Assembly: GCA_904501945.1 (NCBI GenBank)
Contig: CAJGCU010000104.1
Coordinates: forward strand, 1 to 7,059
Reading direction: 5' to 3'
Origin: an uncultured Bacteroidaceae bacterium
GTDB lineage: Bacteria > Bacteroidota > Bacteroidia > Bacteroidales > Bacteroidaceae
DNA: 7,059 nt
Each line of letters begins with the position of its first letter. Positions within the stretch are counted from its first letter, which is position 1. This document shows, in pieces, positions 1 through 6,620 of this stretch. The notes under the pieces were generated by a model, which worked only from the letters and a program-made list of their open reading frames with translations, was not told the DNA's origin and did no database searches. The translations under genes and the position numbers were made by a program.

Positions 1-1609
1 CGTAGTAAGAGCATGAGTTGAACTTGCGGAGGTTGTCATACCAGATAGCATCTGGACGCCACTGCCAACCATCAACATGTGCGAAAAGAGGTGCATAAGT
101 TGCCATCTCTACAATATCAGCATTGCGCTCAAGGTCTGTCATGAAAGCAGCCTCCATCAGGGCAGCATTGAAATGATTCCACTTTTTGCCACGACCATGG
201 CAAGCATATTCGCCAGCAAACACCTTAGGCTCGTTCTTGCCACGCTTGTAGTTATCGTAACGGTTACCAGAATTGAGGAACCACTCTTCATTACGATAGA
301 AGTGCTCGTCAACGAGGTCAACACCAAGCTTGCGCATCTCAGGCCAGAGGTATTCAAAATCACCACCTTCTGAGTTTGGACCAGAAGAACCAATCAGTTT
401 TATTTCTGGATACTTAGCACGAACCTGCTCAATGAAAGGTTTGAGATTCTCAGGATAGATAGGCCCCCACTGCTCGTTACCAATAGCCACATACTTGAGG
501 TTGAATGGCTCTGGGTGTCCCATATCTGCACGAAGCTTTGCCCACTGATTCTTTGCAGGGTCACCATTAGCAAACTCGATGAGATCAAGCACATCGTCGA
601 TGTATGGCTGAAGCTGATCAACAGGGACATGGCGGTCGTTGCGTTCGCTACCGTTCTGGAACTCACATGAAAGTCCTACGCTAACTACAGGAAGTGGCTC
701 TGCGCCAATTTGCTCTGAAAGGCGGAAATACTCATAAAATCCAAGTCCATAAGACTGATAATAATCAGGGAAGAAACGGTAGTCAAATGTATAGTGCCAG
801 CGGTTCTCGTTCAATGGGCGATTCTCAACAGGACCTACTGAGTTTTTCCACTGATAACGAGTTGCAAGGTCTGTACCTTCAACTATACAGCCACCAGGGA
901 AACGGAACACACCCGGCTTGAGCTGTTCGAGAGACTCTGCTAGATCTTTACGCATACCATTCTCATCGCCCTTGTAAACGTCAACAGGGAACAGAGAAAT
1001 GTGCTCAAGGTCGACAGTTCTGCTGTTGCGTGCAAGCATGACACGGAGCGTACCCTTGTCAACAGTCTGATTTGCCTTGATGACAAGTTCATACTTCTTC
1101 CATTCCTTACCTGAGATTTCAAGTGTTCCTTCAGAGAATTGCTGACGTTCGCCCATCGTTGAAGGGTCGCAGAACATCACTCGGAGTGTCACCTTATCAT
1201 CACCATTAGGTGTGCGCGCCCATACTGTGAAACGATAGTCTGCACCTCTCTGATAGCCAATACCGAAGAAACCTTCATTCTCCAATCCAGTGTACTTGTC
1301 ATTGTGGCCAGAGTTATTGAGGCGCACATAATGAGGGTTCTTGTTAAAAGGGCCATCGTTCTTCAGTTCGAACTTACCGAAAGCCTTCCAGCCCATAAAG
1401 TGCTGAGGAAATTCAAAAGAACGGTTCTTTACCAACTCACCATACAAACCGCCATCAGCAGCATAGTTGATATCCTCGAAAAAGATACCATACATAGTTG
1501 AGGGGATTGCTCCACCCACCTTCGAAGTGTTGATATCGAAAGTTTGTGTTTGTGCAGACATGCCTGCCGCAACTGTAACTGCTGCAAGCAATGAAGTGAT
1601 TTTTTTCAT
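1..1609 (-). CDS. Secreted alpha-L-arabinofuranosidase, GH51, 3' end outside window
   Basis: This enzyme would release terminal arabinofuranosyl residues from arabinan or arabinoxylan. The ATG at 1607-1609 opens a frame of 536 codons that runs off the left edge without a stop. Residues 1-19 form a signal peptide (MKK, then a hydrophobic run, likely cleavage after Ser-Ala before Gln20). Residues 30-60 (IPSTMYGIFFEDINYAADGG) are the typical GH51 N-terminal strand. Residues of about 75-210 look like an inserted CBM4/9-type beta-sandwich, and the TIM barrel begins near 225-245 (RFPGGCIVEG). Expected acid/base is Glu379 in IGNEQWG. DEHFY (434-438) is the conserved substrate-site motif, and the expected nucleophile is Glu467 in FAGEYAC. 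Family members of this architecture are usually 650-850 residues, so a C-terminal beta domain is probably missing only because of the window edge. No SusC/SusD or regulator gene is visible beside it. Family assignment is strong; the exact substrate is inferred. Confidence 0.93.
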   Translation of the reverse strand, partial: MKKITSLLAAVTVAAGMSAQTQTFDINTSKVGGAIPSTMYGIFFEDINYAADGGLYGELVKNRSFEFPQHFMGWKAFGKFELKNDGPFNKNPHYVRLNNSGHNDKYTGLENEGFFGIGYQRGADYRFTVWARTPNGDDKVTLRVMFCDPSTMGERQQFSEGTLEISGKEWKKYELVIKANQTVDKGTLRVMLARNSRTVDLEHISLFPVDVYKGDENGMRKDLAESLEQLKPGVFRFPGGCIVEGTDLATRYQWKNSVGPVENRPLNENRWHYTFDYRFFPDYYQSYGLGFYEYFRLSEQIGAEPLPVVSVGLSCEFQNGSERNDRHVPVDQLQPYIDDVLDLIEFANGDPAKNQWAKLRADMGHPEPFNLKYVAIGNEQWGPIYPENLKPFIEQVRAKYPEIKLIGSSGPNSEGGDFEYLWPEMRKLGVDLVDEHFYRNEEWFLNSGNRYDNYKRGKNEPKVFAGEYACHGRGKKWNHFNAALMEAAFMTDLERNADIVEMATYAPLFAHVDGWQWRPDAIWYDNLRKFNSCSYY

Positions 1610-1688
1610 ACAGATTTAATTATATAGGTTTAAATTAGTTGATTTCCCAACGTCAATGCTTAATGCTAAAAAACATCTCTTACGTGTG

Positions 1689-1719
1689 CAAAGATAATGC
1701 AAAAAACCGAAAGGTAAAA
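1689..1719 (-). promoter_or_regulatory. Bacteroidetes-type promoter for the arabinofuranosidase gene
   Basis: On the minus strand the -7 box TATCTTTG (1689-1696) matches TAnnTTTG exactly. It is preceded, after a 19-nt spacer, by TTTT (1716-1719), a one-mismatch -33 box. Transcription would start near 1682-1685 and leave a leader of about 75 nt before the ATG at 1609. The leader is AT-rich and has no Shine-Dalgarno sequence. The promoter lies 55 nt beyond the lpxH stop, and I see no convincing terminator between them, so read-through from the upstream operon may add to expression. Confidence 0.7.
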
Positions 1720-1750
1720 GAATAATGCGCTTTTTTTGCGAATACCGCTT

Positions 1751-2614
1751 CTACAGCCGCGTTTCTCCTTCAACGAAGCTCTCGAGAAAGAAGTGTGCAC
1801 CATCCCAAACCGCATAGGTAAAGAGGGTCATCCATTCGCCAAGAATCACAACACGCGTATCGCGACTAAGCATTAGGTCCAATTCAATATGGCGATGCCC
1901 AAAAACAAAGAAGTTTATCTCCGAATGTGTTCGCAAATACTCCTTAGCATAAAGCACCAGCCCTTCCTTATCCTCACCCTGATAAGGCTCTTCACCATTT
2001 CCTGCCGCACTTTCATAACCAACCAGTTTCGTACTGTTATAGAAACCGTCCTTGGTCAGCGCACGTCCTTCTGCATCGAGATTCCCTTCGCCCGAAGCCC
2101 TTTTCAGGCGTGAATGCTTTGCCCAATTCAAGCCAAAGTTCATAAACCAGTGCGGGTGAATCCATTTCGCTATCTTCTGAAGAGTTTTGTTGCGGAAGCA
2201 CCAAAACATGAAGCGAGTCTTCCACTCCTTATCACGATAGTCAAGTCCATCGCCATGAGCAAGATAGAACACCTTTCCATGCAGTTCAAAAGCGCGAGGA
2301 TGGCGATGCAGAATTACGCCACATTCACGTTCCAGATAGCTTTCCATCCACATGTCATGGTTGCCCGTAAAGTAATGCACTTCCACCCCCATGTCTGTCA
2401 GTTCGCTTATCTTGCCCAGAAAACGCGTATAGCCTTTGGGGACAACTTCCTCATATTCAAACCAGAAGTCAAACATATCACCCAGCATATACACTGCTTC
2501 CGCCTTCTCTTTTATCTGGTCAAGAAAATTGACCAGACGGCGTTCATGCGTACGGCTATGCTCAATAGCACGGCCTCCCAGATGCGCGTCACTGATGAAA
2601 TAGATGCTCTTCAT
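1751..2614 (-). CDS. lpxH: LpxH-type metallophosphoesterase (UDP-2,3-diacylglucosamine diphosphatase)
   Basis: The protein has 287 residues and would hydrolyse UDP-2,3-diacylglucosamine to lipid X and UMP in lipid A synthesis at the inner face of the cytoplasmic membrane. The calcineurin-like metal-binding motifs appear in order: DAH (Asp9, His11), GDMFDFW (Asp46), GNHD (84-87), HGD (120-122) and GHRH (239-242). Residues 125-230 form an extended region rich in aromatic and basic residues, where LpxH has its lipid-binding lid. The protein is longer than the roughly 240 residues of E. coli LpxH. It also has GNHD where proteobacterial LpxH has GNRD. The start lies 1 nt after the TAA stop of the SufT-like gene, so translational coupling is likely, and it is the last gene of the operon. 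Membership in the superfamily is certain. The LpxH role is the usual assignment for such Bacteroidetes proteins but is inferred here. Confidence 0.82.
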   Translation of the reverse strand: MKSIYFISDAHLGGRAIEHSRTHERRLVNFLDQIKEKAEAVYMLGDMFDFWFEYEEVVPKGYTRFLGKISELTDMGVEVHYFTGNHDMWMESYLERECGVILHRHPRAFELHGKVFYLAHGDGLDYRDKEWKTRFMFWCFRNKTLQKIAKWIHPHWFMNFGLNWAKHSRLKRASGEGNLDAEGRALTKDGFYNSTKLVGYESAAGNGEEPYQGEDKEGLVLYAKEYLRTHSEINFFVFGHRHIELDLMLSRDTRVVILGEWMTLFTYAVWDGAHFFLESFVEGETRL

Positions 2615-2615
2615 A

Positions 2616-2951
2616 TTACATAAATCCTAAGTCAAGTTTGGCTTCTTCGCTCATCATGTCCTTATTCCATTCTGGTTCAAAGACCACATTCACATTGACC
2701 GACTTCACAACTGGTATGCCCTCCAGTTTCTGCTGTATATCCTCCAAAATAAAGTCAGCTGCAGGACAATTGGGAGCAGTAAAAGTCATGTCGATATCGA
2801 TGTCAAACTCTTTACCTTCAGCTGGTTCTGCCGATGGGTGTACATCTATCTTGTATATCATACCTAAATCCAGCACATTGACTGGAATTTCTGGGTCAAA
2901 CACCGTTTTCAGGTATTCAACCGCTTTTTCTTCAACCTCGTATTGTGTCAT
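2616..2951 (-). CDS. SufT-like DUF59/MIP18 family Fe-S maturation protein
   Basis: This is a small cytoplasmic protein of the MIP18/DUF59 family, whose members assist iron-sulfur cluster assembly or delivery. Family hallmarks are DPEIPVNVLDLGMIY (residues 19-33), TFTAPNCPAAD (56-66) with the conserved Cys62, and a C-terminal FEPEWNKDMMSEEAK segment (91-105). The chosen ATG at 2949-2951 gives 111 residues, the normal family size, and sits 4 nt after the radC stop. An in-frame ATG at 2994-2996 would add 15 residues that do not resemble the family and would overlap radC by 41 nt, so I reject it. No other suf gene is in view, so the link to Fe-S assembly rests on family membership alone. Orthologues are often named as metal-sulfur cluster assembly factors. 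Confidence 0.88.
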   Translation of the reverse strand: MTQYEVEEKAVEYLKTVFDPEIPVNVLDLGMIYKIDVHPSAEPAEGKEFDIDIDMTFTAPNCPAADFILEDIQQKLEGIPVVKSVNVNVVFEPEWNKDMMSEEAKLDLGFM

Positions 2952-2955
2952 AATT

Positions 2956-3750
2956 CTATATCTTTCCGTTTTCGGCAAAACTGTAGTAGTCGCCATCTGT
3001 TACAATAACATGATCAACCATTCTGATATTGACCGTCTGAGACGCCCTGTTCACTCTAACCGTCAGTTCTTCATCAGAACGGCTTGGGCGCAAATTACCA
3101 CTGGGATGGTTGTGCACAAGAATAAAACTGGTTGCATCATGCAGAAGAGCTTTCTTGAGCAGCAGCCTCACATCGACCGAAGTCTCAGTCAATCCACCCG
3201 AACTGAGAGTGATACAACTGATAAGGCTTGCATTGTTATTCAGCAACAAAACCCAACTCTTCTCAAAAGTCAAGTCTTGCACCAAAGGCTGCATATAACG
3301 CAACACATCAGCACTAGAACGAAACTGCGTAATACTTTTGCCGTCCTCCATCATGCGCCGCTTGCCAATCTCTGCTGCTGCAATGATTGTCAGAGCTTTA
3401 GCCTCACCTATACCATTGAACTGCATCAAATCCTGAAACGACAAATGGTTCAGATTACGCAACTTGCCATCACAACTTTCCAGCACTTCCTGCATCAGCT
3501 TAACTGCCGACTTCTTGGATGTACCATTACCAATGAGAATTGCAAACAGCTCTGCATTTGTCAGTGCTTCTGCCCCTTTCGCCATCAGTTTTTCACGTGG
3601 TCGGTCTTCTTCAGCCCAGTTCTTGATAGAAACATACTCACGTTCTTCCACATCTGGCTGACATAAAGACGCAATATCAGAAGAGGCAGAATCCTCTTTC
3701 ACTTTTCCTTCTCTTTCTTCATTGAAAGGCTTGAAACTTCGGCTAATCAT
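2956..3750 (-). CDS. radC: RadC family JAB/MPN-domain protein
   Basis: RadC (UPF0758) proteins carry a helix-hairpin-helix and a JAMM metal-binding domain. The old DNA-repair role from E. coli is disputed, and the true activity is unclear. With the ATG at 3748-3750 the protein has 264 residues. The family body begins at SIKNWAEEDRPREKL (41-55). FNGIGEAKALTIIAAAEIGKRR (111-132) contains the HhH element. The JAMM motif is intact: His213, His215 and Asp226 in VHNHPSGNLRPSRSDEE. The first 40 residues form a charged, Ser/Glu-rich tail not seen in short RadC proteins of about 220-230 residues. The start overlaps the stop of the glycosyltransferase gene by 8 nt (ATGATTAG), which suggests coupled translation. 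A GTG start at 3795 is possible but would deepen the overlap and adds a segment with no family likeness. Confidence 0.93.
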   Translation of the reverse strand: MISRSFKPFNEEREGKVKEDSASSDIASLCQPDVEEREYVSIKNWAEEDRPREKLMAKGAEALTNAELFAILIGNGTSKKSAVKLMQEVLESCDGKLRNLNHLSFQDLMQFNGIGEAKALTIIAAAEIGKRRMMEDGKSITQFRSSADVLRYMQPLVQDLTFEKSWVLLLNNNASLISCITLSSGGLTETSVDVRLLLKKALLHDATSFILVHNHPSGNLRPSRSDEELTVRVNRASQTVNIRMVDHVIVTDGDYYSFAENGKI

Positions 3751-4810
3751 AGAAATTCTTCTCAAAAGCAGTAAATTCATCCTTCCCCTGAACACAGCGC
3801 AACCACCATGCCTTCAGGAATCCCGCACCATATCCAATTAGCTGCACAAACGCAGCCTCAACACTGTAAAAGCCAATCACCAAACTCTTATTTTTGATGC
3901 TAGAATCAATGAATATCAGCAGTACATACAGCAATATAGGCATGAGACACAGGGAATAAGCAGGGATAAACCCTCCATTAGACAGAAAGATTCCTGTCGC
4001 CGTATTGTTCCAGTAATCAATCTGACGGAATGCCACAGCCGCGGCAATCAGCAGAACCAGTCCTACCGTGAAAAGCATGGGCATCAGATGTACCAGTTTC
4101 ATCGTTCCCGGATGCCTTTTTTCAAGGTTGATTCGGGCAATTCCAGAATTGAACACCTGCTTGAAAAACTTATCCATATCCGTGCGTCGCTTATGCCACA
4201 CCCATGCCTCAGGGAAGAGGCGAGACGTATATCCCGCCTCAACAATGCGATAGCTGAAATCAATGTCTTCACCAAAACGCATCTTGCTGAATCCGTGCAA
4301 TTTGAGATAAACATCACGTCGTACACCCATATTGTAAGAACGAGGATAGAATTTATCCATAGCCCCCTTTTTCTTACCACCACGTATCCCCCCCGTCGTG
4401 AAGAACGAAGTCATGCTGTACGATATCGCTTTCTGTATATTCGTAAAAGATTCATGTGCCGCATCTGGTCCACCAAAAGCATCACACGGGCTTTTTGTCA
4501 GTCCCTTCTCCACAGCCGCCATATAGCCTTCAGGCAACACACAGTCGCTGTCGAGAATCAGTACATACTCCCCTTTTGCATGCTCCACGCCATAGTTGCG
4601 AGCAGGACCAGGGCCACCATTTTTCTTCGTCAGATATTGAATATCGAGCTGCTCCGAATACTTTTCGACAAATTCTCGGCATGGCACATCCGAACCATCC
4701 TCAACCACCACAACCTCAAAGTCCTTGACCGTCTGTAGCGTCAGGCTTTCAAGCAGTTCGTCCACCTCGTCAGGACGATTATATACAGGAATAATAACAG
4801 AATATTTCAT
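3743..4810 (-). CDS. Family 2 glycosyltransferase with C-terminal membrane segments
   Basis: This 355-residue enzyme would transfer a sugar from a nucleotide donor to an envelope acceptor at the cytoplasmic face of the inner membrane. The N-terminus MKYSVIIPVYNRPDEVDELL is a classic GT-A start. VVVEDGSD (34-41) and the metal-binding DSD (87-89) bind the nucleotide sugar, and GED (180-182) is at the usual position of the catalytic ED motif. WVWHKRR (203-209) follows, as in many GT2 enzymes. Three hydrophobic stretches at about 239-261, 280-301 and 308-332 anchor the C-terminus. The ATG at 4808-4810 lies 1 nt after the TGA stop of the porT-like gene. An upstream in-frame TTG at 4837 would lengthen the protein by 9 residues and overlap that gene, so I prefer the ATG. 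Donor and acceptor cannot be read from the sequence. Position beside porT and lpxH suggests an LPS or envelope glycan. Confidence 0.9.
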   Translation of the reverse strand: MKYSVIIPVYNRPDEVDELLESLTLQTVKDFEVVVVEDGSDVPCREFVEKYSEQLDIQYLTKKNGGPGPARNYGVEHAKGEYVLILDSDCVLPEGYMAAVEKGLTKSPCDAFGGPDAAHESFTNIQKAISYSMTSFFTTGGIRGGKKKGAMDKFYPRSYNMGVRRDVYLKLHGFSKMRFGEDIDFSYRIVEAGYTSRLFPEAWVWHKRRTDMDKFFKQVFNSGIARINLEKRHPGTMKLVHLMPMLFTVGLVLLIAAAVAFRQIDYWNNTATGIFLSNGGFIPAYSLCLMPILLYVLLIFIDSSIKNKSLVIGFYSVEAAFVQLIGYGAGFLKAWWLRCVQGKDEFTAFEKNFYD

Positions 4811-4811
4811 G

Positions 4812-5534
4812 TCATTCAAAATAGAACGTAAAGACAATCATCTTACTCCTCGCCTTGTCAACCGATTGAGTAAAAATCAGTTCCGATACATCCGTAATGT
4901 CTGAACGTTTCTTGTTCACCACATTTGACAATCCATAAAGGAACTTCACTTCGGGAATAAACTTGAAGAAAGGCAGATAGAAGTCGCAACCAAGACCCAG
5001 CTCCAGATAAAAATCCGTATTGGTCAGCAAATACTGCTTCTGCTTCTTGACCGTCAAGTCAAGCACAGGGTTCACACCAGCTACAATGTAAGGACGGTAG
5101 TTGTTGAAACGCTCTGCAGCAAACTTCACGTTGATAGGCACAGAGAAATAAGTCGACTTAATGGTCTGCGTCTGTCTATCCCCATTCAACTCATTGCGAA
5201 AAATCACATTCTTTGTACCAAAGTGCATGGTGGGGATAATGCGCAAGCCTAAATTCTGCGTCAGATAAAACTCTCCGAGGATTCCGACAGAAAAGCCCGG
5301 TTCATAGTTCGGCACTTCCGCATACCACTGATTCCCGTTCTCGTCCGTATATCCGTTTTGCTGCAGCTCAATATCCTGCAAATGTACACCCGCCAGAAAG
5401 CCATAGTGAAACAGGCGCTGGTCAATGTAGGGGCGATTCATCACCTTTCTCGTCTGGGCTTCCGCATCAGAAGTAAAGACAAACGAGAAAATTGCAGCCA
5501 AGCATACTATTATATAATAATGTATAGTTTTCAT
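4812..5534 (-). CDS. porT: PorT-like outer-membrane beta-barrel protein (type IX secretion)
   Basis: The 240-residue precursor resembles PorT/SprT of Bacteroidetes, an outer-membrane protein needed for type IX secretion in Porphyromonas gingivalis and for gliding and secretion in Flavobacterium. Residues 1-26 are a signal peptide with a hydrophobic core and an AEA cleavage site before Gln27. The rest alternates hydrophobic and polar residues as in a small beta-barrel. Segments I recognise from the family are LFHYGFLAGVHLQDIELQ (41-58), PGFSVGILGEFYLTQNLGLR (79-98), FNNYRPYIVAGVNP (143-156) and LGLGCDFYLPFFKFIPEVKF (179-198). It ends in aromatic FTFYFE, as a terminal barrel strand should. The ATG at 5532-5534 is preferred because the longer frame begins with a TTG at 5630, inside the -33 box of the promoter. 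This is the first gene of the operon. No other T9SS gene is in the window, so a generic porin-family role is the alternative. Confidence 0.8.
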   Translation of the reverse strand: MKTIHYYIIVCLAAIFSFVFTSDAEAQTRKVMNRPYIDQRLFHYGFLAGVHLQDIELQQNGYTDENGNQWYAEVPNYEPGFSVGILGEFYLTQNLGLRIIPTMHFGTKNVIFRNELNGDRQTQTIKSTYFSVPINVKFAAERFNNYRPYIVAGVNPVLDLTVKKQKQYLLTNTDFYLELGLGCDFYLPFFKFIPEVKFLYGLSNVVNKKRSDITDVSELIFTQSVDKARSKMIVFTFYFE

Positions 5535-5566
5535 CAATATAATAAACGAGAAAAATCGCCTTTTAT

Positions 5567-5597
5567 TTTGCAGGATGAAGAGTTTGATGTAACTTTG
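5567..5597 (+). promoter_or_regulatory. Promoter of proC
   Basis: The plus strand has TTTG (5567-5570), a 19-nt spacer and TAACTTTG (5590-5597), both exact matches to the Bacteroidetes -33 and -7 boxes. The start would fall near 5601-5605, giving a leader of about 97 nt before the ATG at 5701. No comparable promoter lies closer to proC. The leader is A-rich and has no Shine-Dalgarno sequence, which is common in this phylum. Confidence 0.7.
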
Positions 5598-5599
5598 TG

Positions 5600-5631
5600 C
5601 AAAGATAGTGAAAAACCCAATACAAAACAAA
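5600..5631 (-). promoter_or_regulatory. Promoter of the porT-lpxH operon
   Basis: On the minus strand the -7 box TATCTTTG (5600-5607) is an exact TAnnTTTG match. The -33 box TTTG (5628-5631) is also exact, with a 20-nt spacer. The expected start near 5592-5596 gives a leader of about 60 nt before the porT ATG. The element interlocks with the plus-strand proC promoter: the two -7 boxes are 2 nt apart. Confidence 0.8.
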
Positions 5632-5700
5632 ACGATAGTTTCACTTTTCTTTTATAAGCACATTCTGGTCTTCAACGATAAACAATAACAATATAAAACT

Positions 5701-6480
5701 ATGAAACTTACTGTCATCGGCGCTGGCAACATGGGCGGCGCGCTCATCAAAGGATGGGCTAAAAGCGGAAAGATTAGCAACATCACCATCGCAGACAAGA
5801 ACGAGCCTCTGCTGGCTCAGTTCAAGGAAGAATACCCAGCCATCAACACCACTACAGACAACATCGAAGCAGTGAAAGACGCCGATGTCATCGTGCTGGT
5901 TGTCAAGCCATGGCTCATGAAACTGGTTCTTGCCGAAGTGAAACACGTGCTTGACCTCGACAAGCAAATCATCATCTCCGATGCTGCCAACTTCACCACA
6001 GCCATGCTGGCAGAAGAACTCGGACGAGACGGACAGTACTTCTATGCCATCCCCAACATCGCAGCAGAATTTGCTGCCAGCATGAGTTTCATCGCCAAGG
6101 GCGCAAGTGCCACAGACGAAAGTCTGAAGATTGTTGACGAACTGTATGCCATCGATGGTGACACACTCGTTGTACCAGAAAACCTCGTCGGCCCAGGCAT
6201 GATGATGGCGTCATGCGGCATTGCCTACGTGATGCGATACATCCGTGCCCAGATGGTAGGCGGATGCGAAATGGGCTTCTACCCACAGCAAGCCAAGCAG
6301 ATAGCCTTGCAGACCATGCAGGGAGCTGTGTCATTGCTCAAAGAGACAGGCTGGCACCCAGAAGAGGCCATCGACAAGGTGACAACACCTGGTGGCGTAA
6401 CCATCAAGGGCCTCAACGAACTTGACCACGCTGGCTTCAACTCAGCAGTCATCCGTTCTCTCAAAGCAGGATTGAAATAA
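5701..6480 (+). CDS. proC: Pyrroline-5-carboxylate reductase
   Basis: ProC reduces 1-pyrroline-5-carboxylate to L-proline with NAD(P)H, the last step of proline synthesis, in the cytoplasm. The protein has 259 residues, a normal length. An N-terminal Rossmann fold opens with MKLTVIGAGNMGGALIKGWA (GxGNMG at 7-12) and continues through VLVVKPW (65-71). The C-terminal dimerisation domain carries the family signature VTTPGGVTIKGLNELDHAGF (227-246). The usual RxMPN segment reads YFYAIPN (113-119), so the arginine is absent while Pro-Asn is kept. Codon choice is strongly biased to C-ending codons (ATC, AAC, GCC) and CTG, as in well-expressed genes. It is transcribed divergently from the porT operon and is followed 22 nt after the stop by an intrinsic terminator, so it is monocistronic. 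Confidence 0.96.
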   Translation: MKLTVIGAGNMGGALIKGWAKSGKISNITIADKNEPLLAQFKEEYPAINTTTDNIEAVKDADVIVLVVKPWLMKLVLAEVKHVLDLDKQIIISDAANFTTAMLAEELGRDGQYFYAIPNIAAEFAASMSFIAKGASATDESLKIVDELYAIDGDTLVVPENLVGPGMMMASCGIAYVMRYIRAQMVGGCEMGFYPQQAKQIALQTMQGAVSLLKETGWHPEEAIDKVTTPGGVTIKGLNELDHAGFNSAVIRSLKAGLK

Positions 6481-6502
6481 GAATTATCATAAAATAGCAC
6501 TT

Positions 6503-6540
6503 AAAACACCTTCAAACCACCGTTTGAAGGTGTTTTTTCT
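6503..6540 (+). terminator. Intrinsic terminator after proC
   Basis: AAAACACCTTCAAAC (6503-6517) pairs perfectly with GTTTGAAGGTGTTTT (6522-6536) across a 4-nt loop, a 15-bp stem whose outer pairs run into a T-tract (6533-6538). It ends the proC transcript before the tRNA promoter. The A-run at the base of the stem gives a short T-tract on the other strand too. Confidence 0.92.
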
Positions 6541-6569
6541 TATCTTTTTGCAAAAAATATCCATTATCA

Positions 6570-6600
6570 ATTGCCATTTATCAATATTTTCGTACCTTTG
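6570..6600 (+). promoter_or_regulatory. Promoter of the tRNA-Leu gene
   Basis: TACCTTTG (6593-6600) is an exact -7 box. ATTG (6570-6573), one mismatch from TTTG, lies 19 nt upstream as the -33 box. Transcription would begin around 6604-6608, about 15 nt before the mature tRNA end. This fits a stand-alone tRNA transcription unit. Confidence 0.75.
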
Positions 6601-6620
6601 CACCGCAATTGCAACGCCCT

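Noticed and set aside
1722..1750. Possible terminator after lpxH (short GCG/CGC pairing followed by an A/T run)
   Set aside because: Only 3-bp GC pairings form on either strand, far weaker than the two real terminators in the window.
2114..2623. A 169-codon plus-strand open frame opposite lpxH
   Set aside because: It is fully contained in the antisense of lpxH and shows no domain; its codon pattern is the complement of the real gene.
2638..3666. A 342-codon plus-strand open frame opposite radC and the sufT-like gene
   Set aside because: It starts at a TTG, has low-complexity composition (Ser, Thr, His, Gln and Ile rich) and no recognisable domain. It lies wholly antisense to two well-supported genes, so it is a shadow of their codon bias.
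4088..4738. A 216-codon plus-strand open frame opposite the glycosyltransferase gene
   Set aside because: It is antisense to a clear GT2 gene, with no family likeness, promoter or plausible composition.
5607..5645. Inverted repeat AGTGAAA (5607-5613) / TTTCACT (5639-5645) followed by a T-rich run in the proC leader, a possible attenuator
   Set aside because: The stem is only 7 bp with a 25-nt loop and lies over the opposite-strand promoter boxes. It is too weak to call as a regulatory hairpin without conservation data.
6539..6551. TTATCTTTTTGC just after the proC terminator as a second promoter
   Set aside because: The spacing within the -7 box is wrong (two extra T), and the exact match TACCTTTG at 6593 is better placed for the tRNA.
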